Assembly: GCA_965224095.1 (NCBI GenBank) | Contig: OZ245039.1 | Coordinates: 682,001-746,000 of the forward strand | Length of the DNA stretch: 64,000 nt | Direction of reading: 5' to 3' | Origin: JBPEWY01 sp965224095 | Lineage (GTDB): Bacteria; Bacteroidota; Bacteroidia; Flavobacteriales; Flavobacteriaceae | Shown: positions 9,485-18,354 of the stretch, piece after piece | Layout of the letters: each line of letters opens with the position of its first letter | How positions within the stretch are numbered: position 1 is the first letter of the stretch | Made by a program: the position numbers and the translations under genes | The notes under the pieces: generated by a model | Told to the model about the DNA's origin: nothing | The model's input: the letters and a program-made list of their open reading frames with translations, nothing else | The model's database searches: none

Positions 9485-10264
9485 TTATCTTGTTAACAGG
9501 ATTACAGAGGTTATTAACAGCGATGCAATAGAAATAGCTGCAGAAACGCGACCGTCAAATACCGAACCACTTACTCCTGATTTATTAGGCTCTACATATA
9601 CCACATCGTTCTGGGTTAAATAGTAAACCGGAGAATTGATAAATTCTTTGGTAGTCAAATCAACCCGGGAATAGGTTTTAACCCCGTTAAAGTCGCGAAT
9701 AACCAGTACATTTTTACGTACGCCTTTGATTGTAAGATCGCCTGCCATGGCCAATGCCTGCAGGATTGTTACTCTTTCACCCGACACCTCATACCGGCCG
9801 GGTCGGTTTACTTCTCCCAAAACCGAAACACTGAAATTTTTAATACGAATATTTACAATTGGGTTTTTAAGAAAAGGTTTCAATTTTTCTGCGAACAGCT
9901 CTTTAGCTTCCTGTACGGTTAACCCCAACATCCGCATTTTTCCCAGCACCGGAAAATCTATATTTCCTTCTTTATCAATTAAATAATCTACTTCCTGAGC
10001 GGGTCTTCCCTCATCGCCTGAAGCTTTATAAAGATTAAAAGGCTGGGCTACTTCCATATCCATAACCGATATGTGAATACTGAGGATATCATTCACTTTA
10101 AACCGCGGATTAAAAGAATCGGTCATTACCTGAGTTTCAAAATCTTTGGCATTTTGGAAGTAAACTACTTCTTTTCGGGAACCACATGCACTCACCAAAA
10201 GAATCAGGGGCAACATTATTAGCAAACGTTTCGGAGCCTTTTTCCAAGATAATACTAATAACAC
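9485..10264 (-). CDS. Wza-like polysaccharide export outer-membrane lipoprotein
   Basis: An outer-membrane export channel protein of the Wza/Poly_export family. A poly-export domain (FKVNDILSIHISV, VDYLIDKEGNIDFPVLGKM, LTVQEAKELFAEKL) is followed by one SLBB domain (VSVLGEVNRPGRYEV, TILQALAMAGDL), then a C-terminal hydrophobic helix (ISIASLLITSVILL). The lipobox LLVSAC gives a lipidated Cys. The start is uncertain. The ATG at 10216 would leave a signal with no basic residues. A GTG at 10264, 10 bp after the stop of the dehydratase gene, gives a normal KKAPKR-containing signal and is preferred; an ATG at 10297, overlapping that gene, is the alternative. It lies between the dehydratase and kinase genes in one operon. 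Confidence 0.88.
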   Translation of the reverse strand: MLLVLSWKKAPKRLLIMLPLILLVSACGSRKEVVYFQNAKDFETQVMTDSFNPRFKVNDILSIHISVMDMEVAQPFNLYKASGDEGRPAQEVDYLIDKEGNIDFPVLGKMRMLGLTVQEAKELFAEKLKPFLKNPIVNIRIKNFSVSVLGEVNRPGRYEVSGERVTILQALAMAGDLTIKGVRKNVLVIRDFNGVKTYSRVDLTTKEFINSPVYYLTQNDVVYVEPNKSGVSGSVFDGRVSAAISIASLLITSVILLTR

Positions 10265-10274
10265 CCTGTTTATT

Positions 10275-12254
10275 TTAGTCAAGAGGTTTTCTGGCATCAA
10301 ATCTATAGGTTTCAATCGGTTCATTTTTAACTTCCTGCGGAATATTTTCCACCTCCAATTTGTCTTTGTTTTCATCGTCAAAAACTTCAAAATGGGAATT
10401 ATTCGATTTATATTCAGGCACTAATTCCTTCATTTTTTTTACAATATTAGTGTTTTGAAATAAATTGGAGATACATAATTCTTCAATATCCGATTTTATT
10501 TTGTTGTAATTTAACTCCCGAACTTTACTAATCATAATTTTTTTATGATAGGTAGGAAGGGTGTTTTCGCCATTTGCCAAAAGTTCTTCATACAACTTCT
10601 CACCAGGTCTTAATCCGGTAACCTGTATATTAATATCTTCCGGGAATCTTAAACCGGAAAGCTTTATCATATTAAGGGCCAGATCGTAAATCTTAACCGA
10701 TTCACCCATATCAAAAATAAAAATCTCACCACCATTCCCCATAGCACCTGCTTCCAAAACCAATTGAGAGGCCTCCGGAATGGTCATAAAATATCGGGTA
10801 ACATCTTTATGTGTCACTGTAAGCGGTCCGCCTTTTTCTATTTGCTTTTTAAACAGTGGAATCACCGATCCGTTTGAACCCAGTACATTGCCAAAGCGTG
10901 TGGTAATAAATTTAGTCTTGCTCGCCTTTTGCAGGCAACTTATATACATCTCGGCAATCCGCTTCGTGGCCCCCATAACACTTGTTGGGTTTACGGCTTT
11001 ATCGGTGGAAATAAAAACGAATTTCTTCACTCCGTAATGCGATGCCGCATCAGCGAGTATTTTACTTCCCAACACATTAATTTTAATAGCCTCATAAGGA
11101 CTTTGTTCCATTAAAGGCACATGCTTATAGGCAGCCGCATGGAATATTAAAGTAGGTTTGTATTGTTGAAAAAGATAATCAACTCGATTTTTATCCCGAA
11201 TATCAGCTACAACAGAAACACATTTGCCCTTGCAATTTTGTTTCAGCTCCTGTTGCAAATCATACAAGGCAGACTCCGCCTGATCAACCATAATTAGTTG
11301 CTTGTAATCATAATTGGTAATTTGCCGCGTGATCTCGCTTCCAATAGAACCTGCTGCTCCGGTAATCATAATGATTTCACCGCTCAGTTCACGTTGCAAT
11401 TTCGGGTTCTTTATTTCGATAGGAACCCGTTCCAGTAAATCTTCAATCTGAACCTGCTTGATTTGATTGGCTCTCAACTCCCCGTTAATCCATTTTTCAA
11501 TAGGAGGAACCACTTTAACCTTGGCAGGCAATTCTACCAAACTATCTACAATTTCCTTAAATCGTGACTTCCGTACATTTTGAATAGATACAATGATCTC
11601 ATCAATCTGATTTACGTAGATAAACTTGGCATTTATACGGTCTTTTGAGAAAATTGGGACTCCATTAATAAACTTGCCTATTTTTTTTCCGTTATCGTCA
11701 ATATATCCAACCACATGTACTCTGTTGCGGGAATTTCCCATAAGGGCATTATAAGTGATAATCCCGGAATTCCCGGCTCCGTAAATAAGTACTTTTTTAC
11801 TCGCTTTTAAACGCGTGAATAAATGATTATATACGGTTTTGAAAATTAACCTGCTCGAAGTCATTGCCAAAAAGCTCAGCAACGAATGAATAATTATAAT
11901 AGACAGCGGAATGGTATACCCCGCAATGGTATTCGTCTGTTTGTTTACAATAACAATAACTATATTTAAAAGAGCAAGTAATGTAATTGCCTTAAATATA
12001 TTAACCACATCTCTGAAGCCGGTATGGCGCACCACTCCCTTGAATGAGCCCGTGAATAAAAAGCTCACGGTTGCGGTAATTATGAGAAGGGGTAACTGGA
12101 TAAACAACTTGTTCTTGTCAAAATCCAGTGTTAAGTTAAATCTTATAAAATATGCTAGAAAGAAGGTAAGTACCACCGTGACTATATCAATGCACAGTAC
12201 TAACCATTTGGATGCATATTTTTGAGTACTTTTTGTGAGGTATCTTTTTATCAT
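10275..12254 (-). CDS. Membrane-bound nucleotide-sugar 4,6-dehydratase (PglF/WbpM/CapD family)
   Basis: 659 residues from the ATG at 12254; a TTG two codons upstream is also possible. Four TM helices lie in residues 15-140, then a CoA-binding-like Rossmann domain (VLIYGAGNSG, about 155-165) and the catalytic SDR domain with TGAAGSIG (298-305), STDKA (416-420) and MGATK (427-431). Met replaces the usual catalytic Tyr of YxxxK, which is normal in this family. These enzymes convert UDP-GlcNAc to the 4-keto-6-deoxy sugar, the first step to UDP-bacillosamine or QuiNAc. The gene begins 2 bp after the stop of the DegT-type aminotransferase gene, which fits a PglF-PglE pair. The matching PglD-like acetyltransferase is 20 kb away at 31428. 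Product stereochemistry cannot be read from sequence alone. Confidence 0.92.
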   Translation of the reverse strand: MIKRYLTKSTQKYASKWLVLCIDIVTVVLTFFLAYFIRFNLTLDFDKNKLFIQLPLLIITATVSFLFTGSFKGVVRHTGFRDVVNIFKAITLLALLNIVIVIVNKQTNTIAGYTIPLSIIIIHSLLSFLAMTSSRLIFKTVYNHLFTRLKASKKVLIYGAGNSGIITYNALMGNSRNRVHVVGYIDDNGKKIGKFINGVPIFSKDRINAKFIYVNQIDEIIVSIQNVRKSRFKEIVDSLVELPAKVKVVPPIEKWINGELRANQIKQVQIEDLLERVPIEIKNPKLQRELSGEIIMITGAAGSIGSEITRQITNYDYKQLIMVDQAESALYDLQQELKQNCKGKCVSVVADIRDKNRVDYLFQQYKPTLIFHAAAYKHVPLMEQSPYEAIKINVLGSKILADAASHYGVKKFVFISTDKAVNPTSVMGATKRIAEMYISCLQKASKTKFITTRFGNVLGSNGSVIPLFKKQIEKGGPLTVTHKDVTRYFMTIPEASQLVLEAGAMGNGGEIFIFDMGESVKIYDLALNMIKLSGLRFPEDINIQVTGLRPGEKLYEELLANGENTLPTYHKKIMISKVRELNYNKIKSDIEELCISNLFQNTNIVKKMKELVPEYKSNNSHFEVFDDENKDKLEVENIPQEVKNEPIETYRFDARKPLD

Positions 12255-12256
12255 AC

Positions 12257-13381
12257 TCAAATATTTTTAATAATTGTATTAGTAACCCTATACAGGTCAT
12301 CTTTACTTAAATTGGAGCCACTTGGCAAACACAACCCTCTGTTAAAAAGATCTTCCGATACTCCATTGGTATACTTAGGAGCTTCATTAAATACAGGTTG
12401 TAAATGCATGGGTTTCCATAAAGGTCTGGATTCAATATCTTCATTTTCCAAAGCTATTCGTAACTGCTCTCTAAGCTCATACGACGGTAGTGTAATACTG
12501 GTTAACCATCTATTGGAAAAATATCCGTTAGGTTCCTGAAGGAATTCAATTTCCTTTTTATCTCTCAGTTGAGACACATAAAAATCAAAATTCGATCGTC
12601 TGGCCCGCACACGATCGTCAATTACTTCCATTTGTCCCCGACCTATTCCCGCTACTACATTACTCATTCTGTAATTATATCCAATATGGGAATGCTGATA
12701 ATGCGGAGCCTGATCTCTGGCCTGTGTGGAAAGAAATACAGCCTTTTGTTTTAAGGTGTTGGTTTTGGTTATCAAAGCACCACCTCCCGAGGTAGTAATA
12801 ATCTTATTGCCGTTAAACGATAAAATTGCCATATCTCCTAGATTACCACATTTCGTGCCAAAGTATGTACTTCCGAGAGCTTCGGCGCTATCTTCTAATA
12901 CCGGAATTCCATATTTCATAGATAATTCCGCTATCTCCGAGGCCTTATAAGGCATCCCATACAAATGTACCGGTATAATTGCCTTTGGCTTTTTTCCTTT
13001 ACTTATCCTATCCTGTATAGCCTTTTCAAGCAAATCGGGACACATATTCCAGGTATCTCTCTCACTATCTATAAATATAGGTGTAGCTCCCTGGTATACT
13101 ATCGGGTTAGCAGAAGCCGAAAATGTAAAGCTTTGGCATAGTACCTCATCTCCCCGGGTAACCCCTAACAGGATCAATCCCAAATGCAAAGCGGAAGTAC
13201 CGGAACTCAACGCCGCTATCTGCTTCCCGCTTCCCAAATATGTTTCAAGGTCTTTTTCAAAACCGGCAACATTAGGTCCCAAAGGTGCTATCCAATTGGT
13301 ATTAAACGCCTCCTGAACGAATCGTTGTTCCGAACCACCCATATGGGGCGAGGAAAGCCATATTTTTGTTTTCGTTATCAA
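12257..13381 (-). CDS. DegT/DnrJ/EryC1 PLP aminotransferase, PglE-like
   Basis: 374 residues, usual length for sugar aminotransferases. The PLP lysine is K193 in FNGNKIITTSGGG, with the LEDSAEALG aspartate motif at 162-170. It begins at a TTG (13381), because there is no in-frame ATG before the conserved KIWLSSPHMGG N-terminus and a stop lies 8 codons upstream. PglE-type enzymes transfer an amino group to the 4-keto sugar made by PglF, giving UDP-4-amino-4,6-dideoxy-GlcNAc; K-I-W-L-S-S-P-H-M-G-G is characteristic of that subgroup. It is first in the minus-strand arm of the locus (aminotransferase, dehydratase, Wza, Wzc). The weak start codon may keep its level below that of the downstream genes. 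Confidence 0.92.
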   Translation of the reverse strand: MITKTKIWLSSPHMGGSEQRFVQEAFNTNWIAPLGPNVAGFEKDLETYLGSGKQIAALSSGTSALHLGLILLGVTRGDEVLCQSFTFSASANPIVYQGATPIFIDSERDTWNMCPDLLEKAIQDRISKGKKPKAIIPVHLYGMPYKASEIAELSMKYGIPVLEDSAEALGSTYFGTKCGNLGDMAILSFNGNKIITTSGGGALITKTNTLKQKAVFLSTQARDQAPHYQHSHIGYNYRMSNVVAGIGRGQMEVIDDRVRARRSNFDFYVSQLRDKKEIEFLQEPNGYFSNRWLTSITLPSYELREQLRIALENEDIESRPLWKPMHLQPVFNEAPKYTNGVSEDLFNRGLCLPSGSNLSKDDLYRVTNTIIKNI

Positions 13382-13922
13382 TTGCTCTATTTTATTCTTG
13401 ATCTATATTAACTTACGAACAAAACCTACACATAGCCTTTATTCTATTAAAATTTGTGCGATTATAACTCTGTTCCTCACTTATAATTGTAAAAGCTCGG
13501 TTCTTTTTTTGAAAAAATAGACGAATGGCATAAATTTCCCTTTCAAACCGACTAAACGATACTAAACTAAAGGCCGAAAAGAATAAAACATCAACCATAA
13601 AACAAACCCACAACAAGGTTGAATCAAATATAGAAGAAATCACTGCCCTACGTATTAAATTAATATTAACTGCTATTAATCAATTCAATACTCAAGAACG
13701 CTTGGCTAAATTTACAAATAATTTTCTAGCATTTATTAATTATAAACATAATTGGCTTCCGGCAGGTATTAAAATTCGGTTAAATCCCATAATCCATAGT
13801 TAAATGGTAGATTTTATAGTATAAGGGAAGTAGTTTTTATTGACATATTGATTTTTTGGGTCGTAAATCGTAAAAATTGGAGCTTTATCGGCGAGGATAT
13901 GTTTACACCATTTATTACCCCC

Positions 13923-13930
13923 TATCTTTG
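13923..13930 (+). promoter_or_regulatory. Putative -7 element of the 20-kb capsule operon
   Basis: TATCTTTG matches TAnnTTTG, with a weak -33-like GTTTAC about 17 bp upstream (13901-13906). Transcription would begin near 13937, giving a leader of about 134 bases that contains the hairpins at 13999-14038 and 14047-14067. Confidence 0.4.
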
Positions 13931-13998
13931 ACAACTAATTTGCATCTTTGCAAAAGAGTAATTATACCGTACAATATTAATATGATTGTTAGGTTAAT

Positions 13999-14038
13999 AT
14001 GTAAGAAAAGTGCCTTACATTAATTTTTTTAAGCACTT
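13999..14038 (+). promoter_or_regulatory. Attenuator-like hairpins in the capsule operon leader
   Basis: ATGTAAG (13999-14005) can pair with CTTACAT (14014-14020) around an 8-base loop, followed by a T-run (14024-14030): an intrinsic-terminator shape. AAGTGC, part of that loop and its edge (14008-14013), can instead pair with GCACTT (14033-14038), so the two folds exclude each other. A second small hairpin, TTCGT (14047-14051) with ACGAA (14057-14061), is also followed by Ts (14063-14067) directly before the start codon. The pairings are seen in the sequence; the regulatory role is inferred. Confidence 0.35.
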
Positions 14039-14070
14039 GTGTTGATTTCGTTTTTTACGAAGTTTTTATT

Positions 14071-14589
14071 ATGAAAACAGTCGCTTTTTTAATATATCGC
14101 CTTTTTGCTTTTTACCTGCCAAAATCGAATGCCTTTTTGGTTGGACCTTCATGTAAAAAATTCAGGGGTTATTTGGCCTCTTTTTTCTTTAAGTCCTGTG
14201 GAAAGAATATCAATATTGAGAAGGGAGCCCGATTTGGGAAAGGCGAAGGTATTTCTATAGGAGATAATTCCGGAATTGGAGTCAATGCGAGCATTCCCAG
14301 CAACACTGTGATAGGAGATAATGTTATGATGGCCCCGGATTGTATTATCTATGCCTCTAATCATCGTTTCGAGGACACTTCCATCCCTATGAATCAGCAG
14401 GGGCATGTAAAAGCTTTACAAACCGTAATAGGGAATGATGTATGGATTGGAGGAAGGGTTATTATATTACCGGGCAAAAAAATTGGTAATGGTGTCATAA
14501 TAGCTGCTGGAAGTGTTGTTACCAAAGATTTGGAGGATTTTGGAATTTACGGGGGCAATCCGGCCAAACTTATTAAATACAGAAAATAA
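14071..14589 (+). CDS. WcaF-like hexapeptide-repeat acyltransferase
   Basis: 172 residues with the left-handed beta-helix hexapeptide pattern (IEKGARFGKGEGISIGDNSGIG, TVIGDNVMMAPDC) and the acceptor/CoA-site signature SNHRF, NDVWIGGRVIILPG, IAAGSVVTKD and GNPAKLIKYR. It belongs to the LbH acetyltransferase group that includes WcaF and maltose O-acetyltransferases, so it probably O-acetylates a sugar of the repeat unit. The N-terminus (residues 1-30) is hydrophobic and basic and may touch the membrane. It is the first gene of the plus-strand operon, 3 bp before the polymerase gene. The exact sugar acceptor is unknown. Confidence 0.88.
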   Translation: MKTVAFLIYRLFAFYLPKSNAFLVGPSCKKFRGYLASFFFKSCGKNINIEKGARFGKGEGISIGDNSGIGVNASIPSNTVIGDNVMMAPDCIIYASNHRFEDTSIPMNQQGHVKALQTVIGNDVWIGGRVIILPGKKIGNGVIIAAGSVVTKDLEDFGIYGGNPAKLIKYRK

Positions 14590-14592
14590 TGT

Positions 14593-15786
14593 ATGGCTAA
14601 AATAGAATCCTTAAAAACTGCAGCCCTCGGATATCTCATAATCATTGTGATCATTGCGTTGAATGCTTTTGGGCCTTATCTGGGCTTGCAACAGGTAGTT
14701 ACATTCGGGCTGTTGCCTTTATTAGCCTTAATTGCCATCATTCTGGATAAAAATACCCTCAATAAAAGATCATTCGAAATATTGGTTTTTTTCCTGTTTA
14801 TTGTGGTTTCGTTGTTATCGGCTTATTACGTAATTAATTACGTAGATCTCGTAAGTAGTTTCAGGATTTTGCTTGCCACTATAGTTGCGGCTTATATTCC
14901 TATCGGAATTAATAAAAATGACTCGTACGAAAATTATTTTCATATAGGATTTATCGCTTCTATTATGATACTGGTTATTGTCATGTATATTAACGGCAAT
15001 ATCAGCCTTACCGATTTTGCTACCGCTGGAAAAAGAGATCGTTTTCTTTTAAACGCAAATACTTATTCCTATTTGAGTTATTTTGCCAATATTTCTCTTT
15101 TTTATCTGTATTTAAGGCGAAAAAGTTTCTGGCTATTGCTGCTGCTGCTTATTTTACCGTTAATTTTTATTTTGGTTTCTTTTGCTACACAGTCCAGATC
15201 CGGAATTTTATTCATCCTCCTTATCAATCTGTGTTTTTGGTTGTTTATTAATAAGAATACCAATCAGAATCAGCTTGCCAAATTTTTCAAATTCCTGTTT
15301 ATAGTAATCGTCCTGGTTTTGCTGGGTAGAATTTTTGCAAGTACTTATCAAAATTCTCAAATTAAAAACAGGGTTGATCAGGGAACCACCGCGGAGGATA
15401 GCCGTGAAGTACTTGCCCGTGAAGCCCTGAATGTTTTTTACGACAATCCCTTCTTTGGAGTTGGCCTCGGGCAGTTCCCAAGATATAGTGGTTTAGGACA
15501 GTTTTCGCATAATTCATATACCGAAATATTGGCAGAGCACGGTATTATTGGTGGTTTTCTCATACTATTACTTTTTGGTGTTCCTCTGGTGAAGAGCTGG
15601 CAGAGCTTACGAAAAAACTGGTCTTCTCCTATCCTCCGATTAAACCTGTTATTTCTTGTAACATTTTTACTGTATAACAATGCCTATGTATTTTATAAAA
15701 GCCCTTTTTCTATGATGTATTTTTTTCTCATTATAAGCATCCAAAACAAAATTTACCACGGGCTTCAACATACAAACAGATCCTGA
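14593..15786 (+). CDS. Wzy-like O-antigen/capsule polymerase (O-antigen ligase family)
   Basis: 397 residues with about ten to twelve TM helices. The conserved C-terminal part of the Wzy_C / O-antigen ligase family is visible: SRSGILFILL, a periplasmic loop with FYDNPFFGVGLGQFP, HNSYTEILAEHGIIGG and further helices. In a locus with its own Wzx flippase and Wza/Wzc this is best read as the polymerase that joins lipid-linked repeat units on the periplasmic face, although ligases have the same fold. It sits 4 bp before the flippase gene. Confidence 0.85.
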   Translation: MAKIESLKTAALGYLIIIVIIALNAFGPYLGLQQVVTFGLLPLLALIAIILDKNTLNKRSFEILVFFLFIVVSLLSAYYVINYVDLVSSFRILLATIVAAYIPIGINKNDSYENYFHIGFIASIMILVIVMYINGNISLTDFATAGKRDRFLLNANTYSYLSYFANISLFYLYLRRKSFWLLLLLLILPLIFILVSFATQSRSGILFILLINLCFWLFINKNTNQNQLAKFFKFLFIVIVLVLLGRIFASTYQNSQIKNRVDQGTTAEDSREVLAREALNVFYDNPFFGVGLGQFPRYSGLGQFSHNSYTEILAEHGIIGGFLILLLFGVPLVKSWQSLRKNWSSPILRLNLLFLVTFLLYNNAYVFYKSPFSMMYFFLIISIQNKIYHGLQHTNRS

Positions 15787-15790
15787 ACGA

Positions 15791-17239
15791 ATGTCGTTAA
15801 AAGAAAAAGCTATAAAAGGATTTAGTTGGACCGCGTTTGAAGGACTCTTCAGCCAGGGTACCGTTTTTATAGTGGGAATTGTTCTGGCACGCCTTCTATC
15901 TCCTACCGATTTCGGAATTATCGGGATCATATCGGTGTTTATAGCTGTTTCAAATACTATTGTTGACGGCGGGTTTAGCAATGCACTTATTCAAAAAGTC
16001 AATGCAGAAAAAAAAGACTTTCATACTGTTTTCTATGTGAATTTAGCAGTAAGTACCGCTATTTACCTTTTGCTGTTTTTCGGTGCCGATGCTTTGGCTC
16101 GTTATTTTGAAGAACCTATATTATCTGACGTATTAAAATATTCCGGGGTTATAATTATTATTAATTCCTTTTCCATTATTCAAAGAACTTTATTAACTAT
16201 TAATCTGAATTTTAAGCTACAGGCCATTGTCTCTATTGTATCCTCAGTTGTGAGTGGAATTATAGCCATCATTATGGCTTATTTAGATTATGGCGTGTGG
16301 AGTTTAGTGGCGCTTTCTATTTTAAGACCCTTGATAGGGTGTATCCTGTTATGGATTTTTAATAACTGGTATCCGGCTTTTGTCTTTTCATTCGAAAGTT
16401 TCAGAAAACTTTTTGATTTTGGATATAAATTACTCGTGGCCAATCTGGTTAATACCCTGTATAAGAATATCTATTATGCGCTTATTGGAAAATTTTTCTC
16501 GCCAAAGGCATTGGGATATTATACCAGAGCCGATCAATTTCAGGCTCCTTTTTCTACCAATATTACGTATGGAATATCACGAATCAGTTACCCGATCCTC
16601 TCCTCATTACAGGATGATCCGGTTGCTTTAAAAAATTCTTTTCGAAAATTTTTAAAATTCAGTGTGCTGATTAATTTTACCATTATGTTAGGGATTGCCG
16701 CCATTGCAAAACCTCTAGTTCTTATAACCATAGGTGAAAAATGGCATACTTCCATCCTTTATTTACAATTGTTATGTATTCCCGGGATGCTGTATCCGCT
16801 TCAGATTTTAAATCTCAATTTACTAACTGCCAAGGGGCATTCCAACCTGTATCTTAAACTGGAAGTTATCAAGAAAGTTATTCTGTTACCCCTTATTTTA
16901 GTTACGGTATTATTCAGTATTGAGGTGATGCTTCTGGGGCTTATTTTATTTTCAATTACCGAATATTTTATAAACAGTATTTACACCAAAAAATTAATAA
17001 AATATTCTGCGGGAGAGCAACTGAGAGATATATGGCCTTTTTTCCTGGTATCGGGAATCCTCTTTGCTGCGATGTTTTCCGTTTCGTTCTTAAAAATTTC
17101 ATTGTGGTTAATGCTGTTAATTCAGTTATTCATTGGAATACTAGTTTTTATAACAATGCACGAAAAGCTTAAGAAAAGTGAATATTTAGAGATAAAAGAA
17201 AAAGTTTTATCCTTTGTTAAAACAAATGTATGGAAGTAG
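15791..17239 (+). CDS. Wzx-like lipid-linked oligosaccharide flippase (MOP superfamily)
   Basis: 482 residues and about 14 predicted TM helices, of the polysaccharide synthase/exporter family (start SLKEKAIKGFSWTAFEGLFSQG; ARLLSPTDFGIIGI; FSNALIQK). MOP flippases move undecaprenyl-PP-linked repeat units across the inner membrane. The pair with the upstream polymerase gene points to a Wzx/Wzy-dependent pathway rather than an ABC exporter. Its last 10 bases overlap the next glycosyltransferase gene. Confidence 0.92.
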   Translation: MSLKEKAIKGFSWTAFEGLFSQGTVFIVGIVLARLLSPTDFGIIGIISVFIAVSNTIVDGGFSNALIQKVNAEKKDFHTVFYVNLAVSTAIYLLLFFGADALARYFEEPILSDVLKYSGVIIIINSFSIIQRTLLTINLNFKLQAIVSIVSSVVSGIIAIIMAYLDYGVWSLVALSILRPLIGCILLWIFNNWYPAFVFSFESFRKLFDFGYKLLVANLVNTLYKNIYYALIGKFFSPKALGYYTRADQFQAPFSTNITYGISRISYPILSSLQDDPVALKNSFRKFLKFSVLINFTIMLGIAAIAKPLVLITIGEKWHTSILYLQLLCIPGMLYPLQILNLNLLTAKGHSNLYLKLEVIKKVILLPLILVTVLFSIEVMLLGLILFSITEYFINSIYTKKLIKYSAGEQLRDIWPFFLVSGILFAAMFSVSFLKISLWLMLLIQLFIGILVFITMHEKLKKSEYLEIKEKVLSFVKTNVWK

Positions 17240-18327
17240 TTACGAAAAAAAGAGTCGCTTTTTTGCTCGGTAGAGTCTCCGAAAAGGGAGGGATATCGCG
17301 CGTGGTATCTATACTGTCGGATGAATTAAGTTCAAAAGAGATTTTCGACATCCATATTATAAGCTATCAGGAAAGAGAAAAAAAAGGATATCACTGGAAT
17401 GAACAGTTAACTTTTCACAATCTTATTTATAGCAGGGATTCTATGAAAAAGGGCATTTTCAAAGGAACTCTGGAATTGCGAAAAGTGCTTAGATCGCAAA
17501 AAATAGATGTTTTAATAGTTTGTGGTCATATTGTCGGGCCTTTGGGGGTTTTAGGTGCTTTAACGGGAAAAACCAAACTGGTTTACTGGTCGCACTCCAG
17601 TTTCTCGGAATCAAAAAGCAATACGTTTAAATCCTTCAACGAGCGCATTACTTCGTTATTTTCAAATGTCGTAATCACACTTACAAAAACCGATAAAACA
17701 AATTACGAACAAAAAACGAGAGCTCGTCGGGTGATCCAAATCTACAATCCGGTCGATCCGAAACTAATTCAAAGTAAAGGTAGCTACGATCAGAAATCGC
17801 ATAAAATTATAAGTGTCGGAAGACTTAATAAGTCTAAAAACTTCGAGATCATTCCGGAAGTAGCAAAAATTTTATCGGACAACAAGCTGGACTTTGTATG
17901 GCATATTTTTGGTGCAGGCGATAACAAAGCGGCTATTGAACATGCTATTCAAAAAAATAATATGGCAGAAAAAGTTCAACTGAAAGGACAGTCCAATAAG
18001 CTGTACTCGCTATATGGTCAGTACGGAATTTTGGTGATGACTTCAAAATATGAAGGATTTCCGATGAGTTTACTGGAAGGATTGGCAAGCGGGTTACCAC
18101 TGGTTAGTTTTGATATTCCTACGGGGCCGAATGAGATTATCAGAGATGATATTAACGGATATCTCATACCTCCTTTTGAGGTTGACATTATGGCAAAAAA
18201 AATTATCACATTACTCGAGAATCCCGATAAGCGGCTTGAATTTTCGAGAAAAAGCAAAGTATTCACTGACGAATTCCGTATGGAAAGCGTTATACATAAA
18301 TGGATTCACTTAATTAATAGTTTATAG
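17230..18327 (+). CDS. Glycosyltransferase family 4
   Basis: 365 residues with a GT-B fold. The N-terminal acceptor domain begins RVAFLLGRVSEKGGISRVV. The C-terminal GT4 domain shows IISVGRLNKSKNF, the donor-site region WHIFGAGDN and VMTSKYEGFPMSLLEGLASGLPLVSFD, in which the E-x7-E-type motif (EGFPMSLLE) binds the nucleotide sugar. It should add a hexose or hexosamine to the lipid-linked repeat unit in the cytoplasm. The donor and linkage cannot be predicted. The start overlaps the flippase gene by 10 bp. Confidence 0.9.
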   Translation: MEVVTKKRVAFLLGRVSEKGGISRVVSILSDELSSKEIFDIHIISYQEREKKGYHWNEQLTFHNLIYSRDSMKKGIFKGTLELRKVLRSQKIDVLIVCGHIVGPLGVLGALTGKTKLVYWSHSSFSESKSNTFKSFNERITSLFSNVVITLTKTDKTNYEQKTRARRVIQIYNPVDPKLIQSKGSYDQKSHKIISVGRLNKSKNFEIIPEVAKILSDNKLDFVWHIFGAGDNKAAIEHAIQKNNMAEKVQLKGQSNKLYSLYGQYGILVMTSKYEGFPMSLLEGLASGLPLVSFDIPTGPNEIIRDDINGYLIPPFEVDIMAKKIITLLENPDKRLEFSRKSKVFTDEFRMESVIHKWIHLINSL

Positions 18328-18354
18328 ATACACTTTATTTTCTAATCGTTACTT

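Larger units (their letters stand above)
13382..14070. other. Divergent leader region between the two capsule arms
   Basis: A 689-bp AT-rich stretch with no convincing gene. On the minus strand CAAATATA (13625-13632; TATATTTG read on the minus strand) could be a -7 box for the aminotransferase arm, giving a leader of about 240 bases. On the plus strand it holds TATCTTTG (13923-13930) and two hairpin-plus-T-run structures before the ATG at 14071. A 76-codon GTG-started minus frame at 13413-13643 has no homology signal and was not accepted. No NusG/UpxY-type antiterminator gene is visible next to it. Confidence 0.6.

Noticed and set aside
13413..13643. 76-codon minus-strand frame in the divergent capsule leader
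   Set aside because: GTG start, hydrophobic and Phe/Ser-rich without family features; the region is better explained as leader and promoter DNA.
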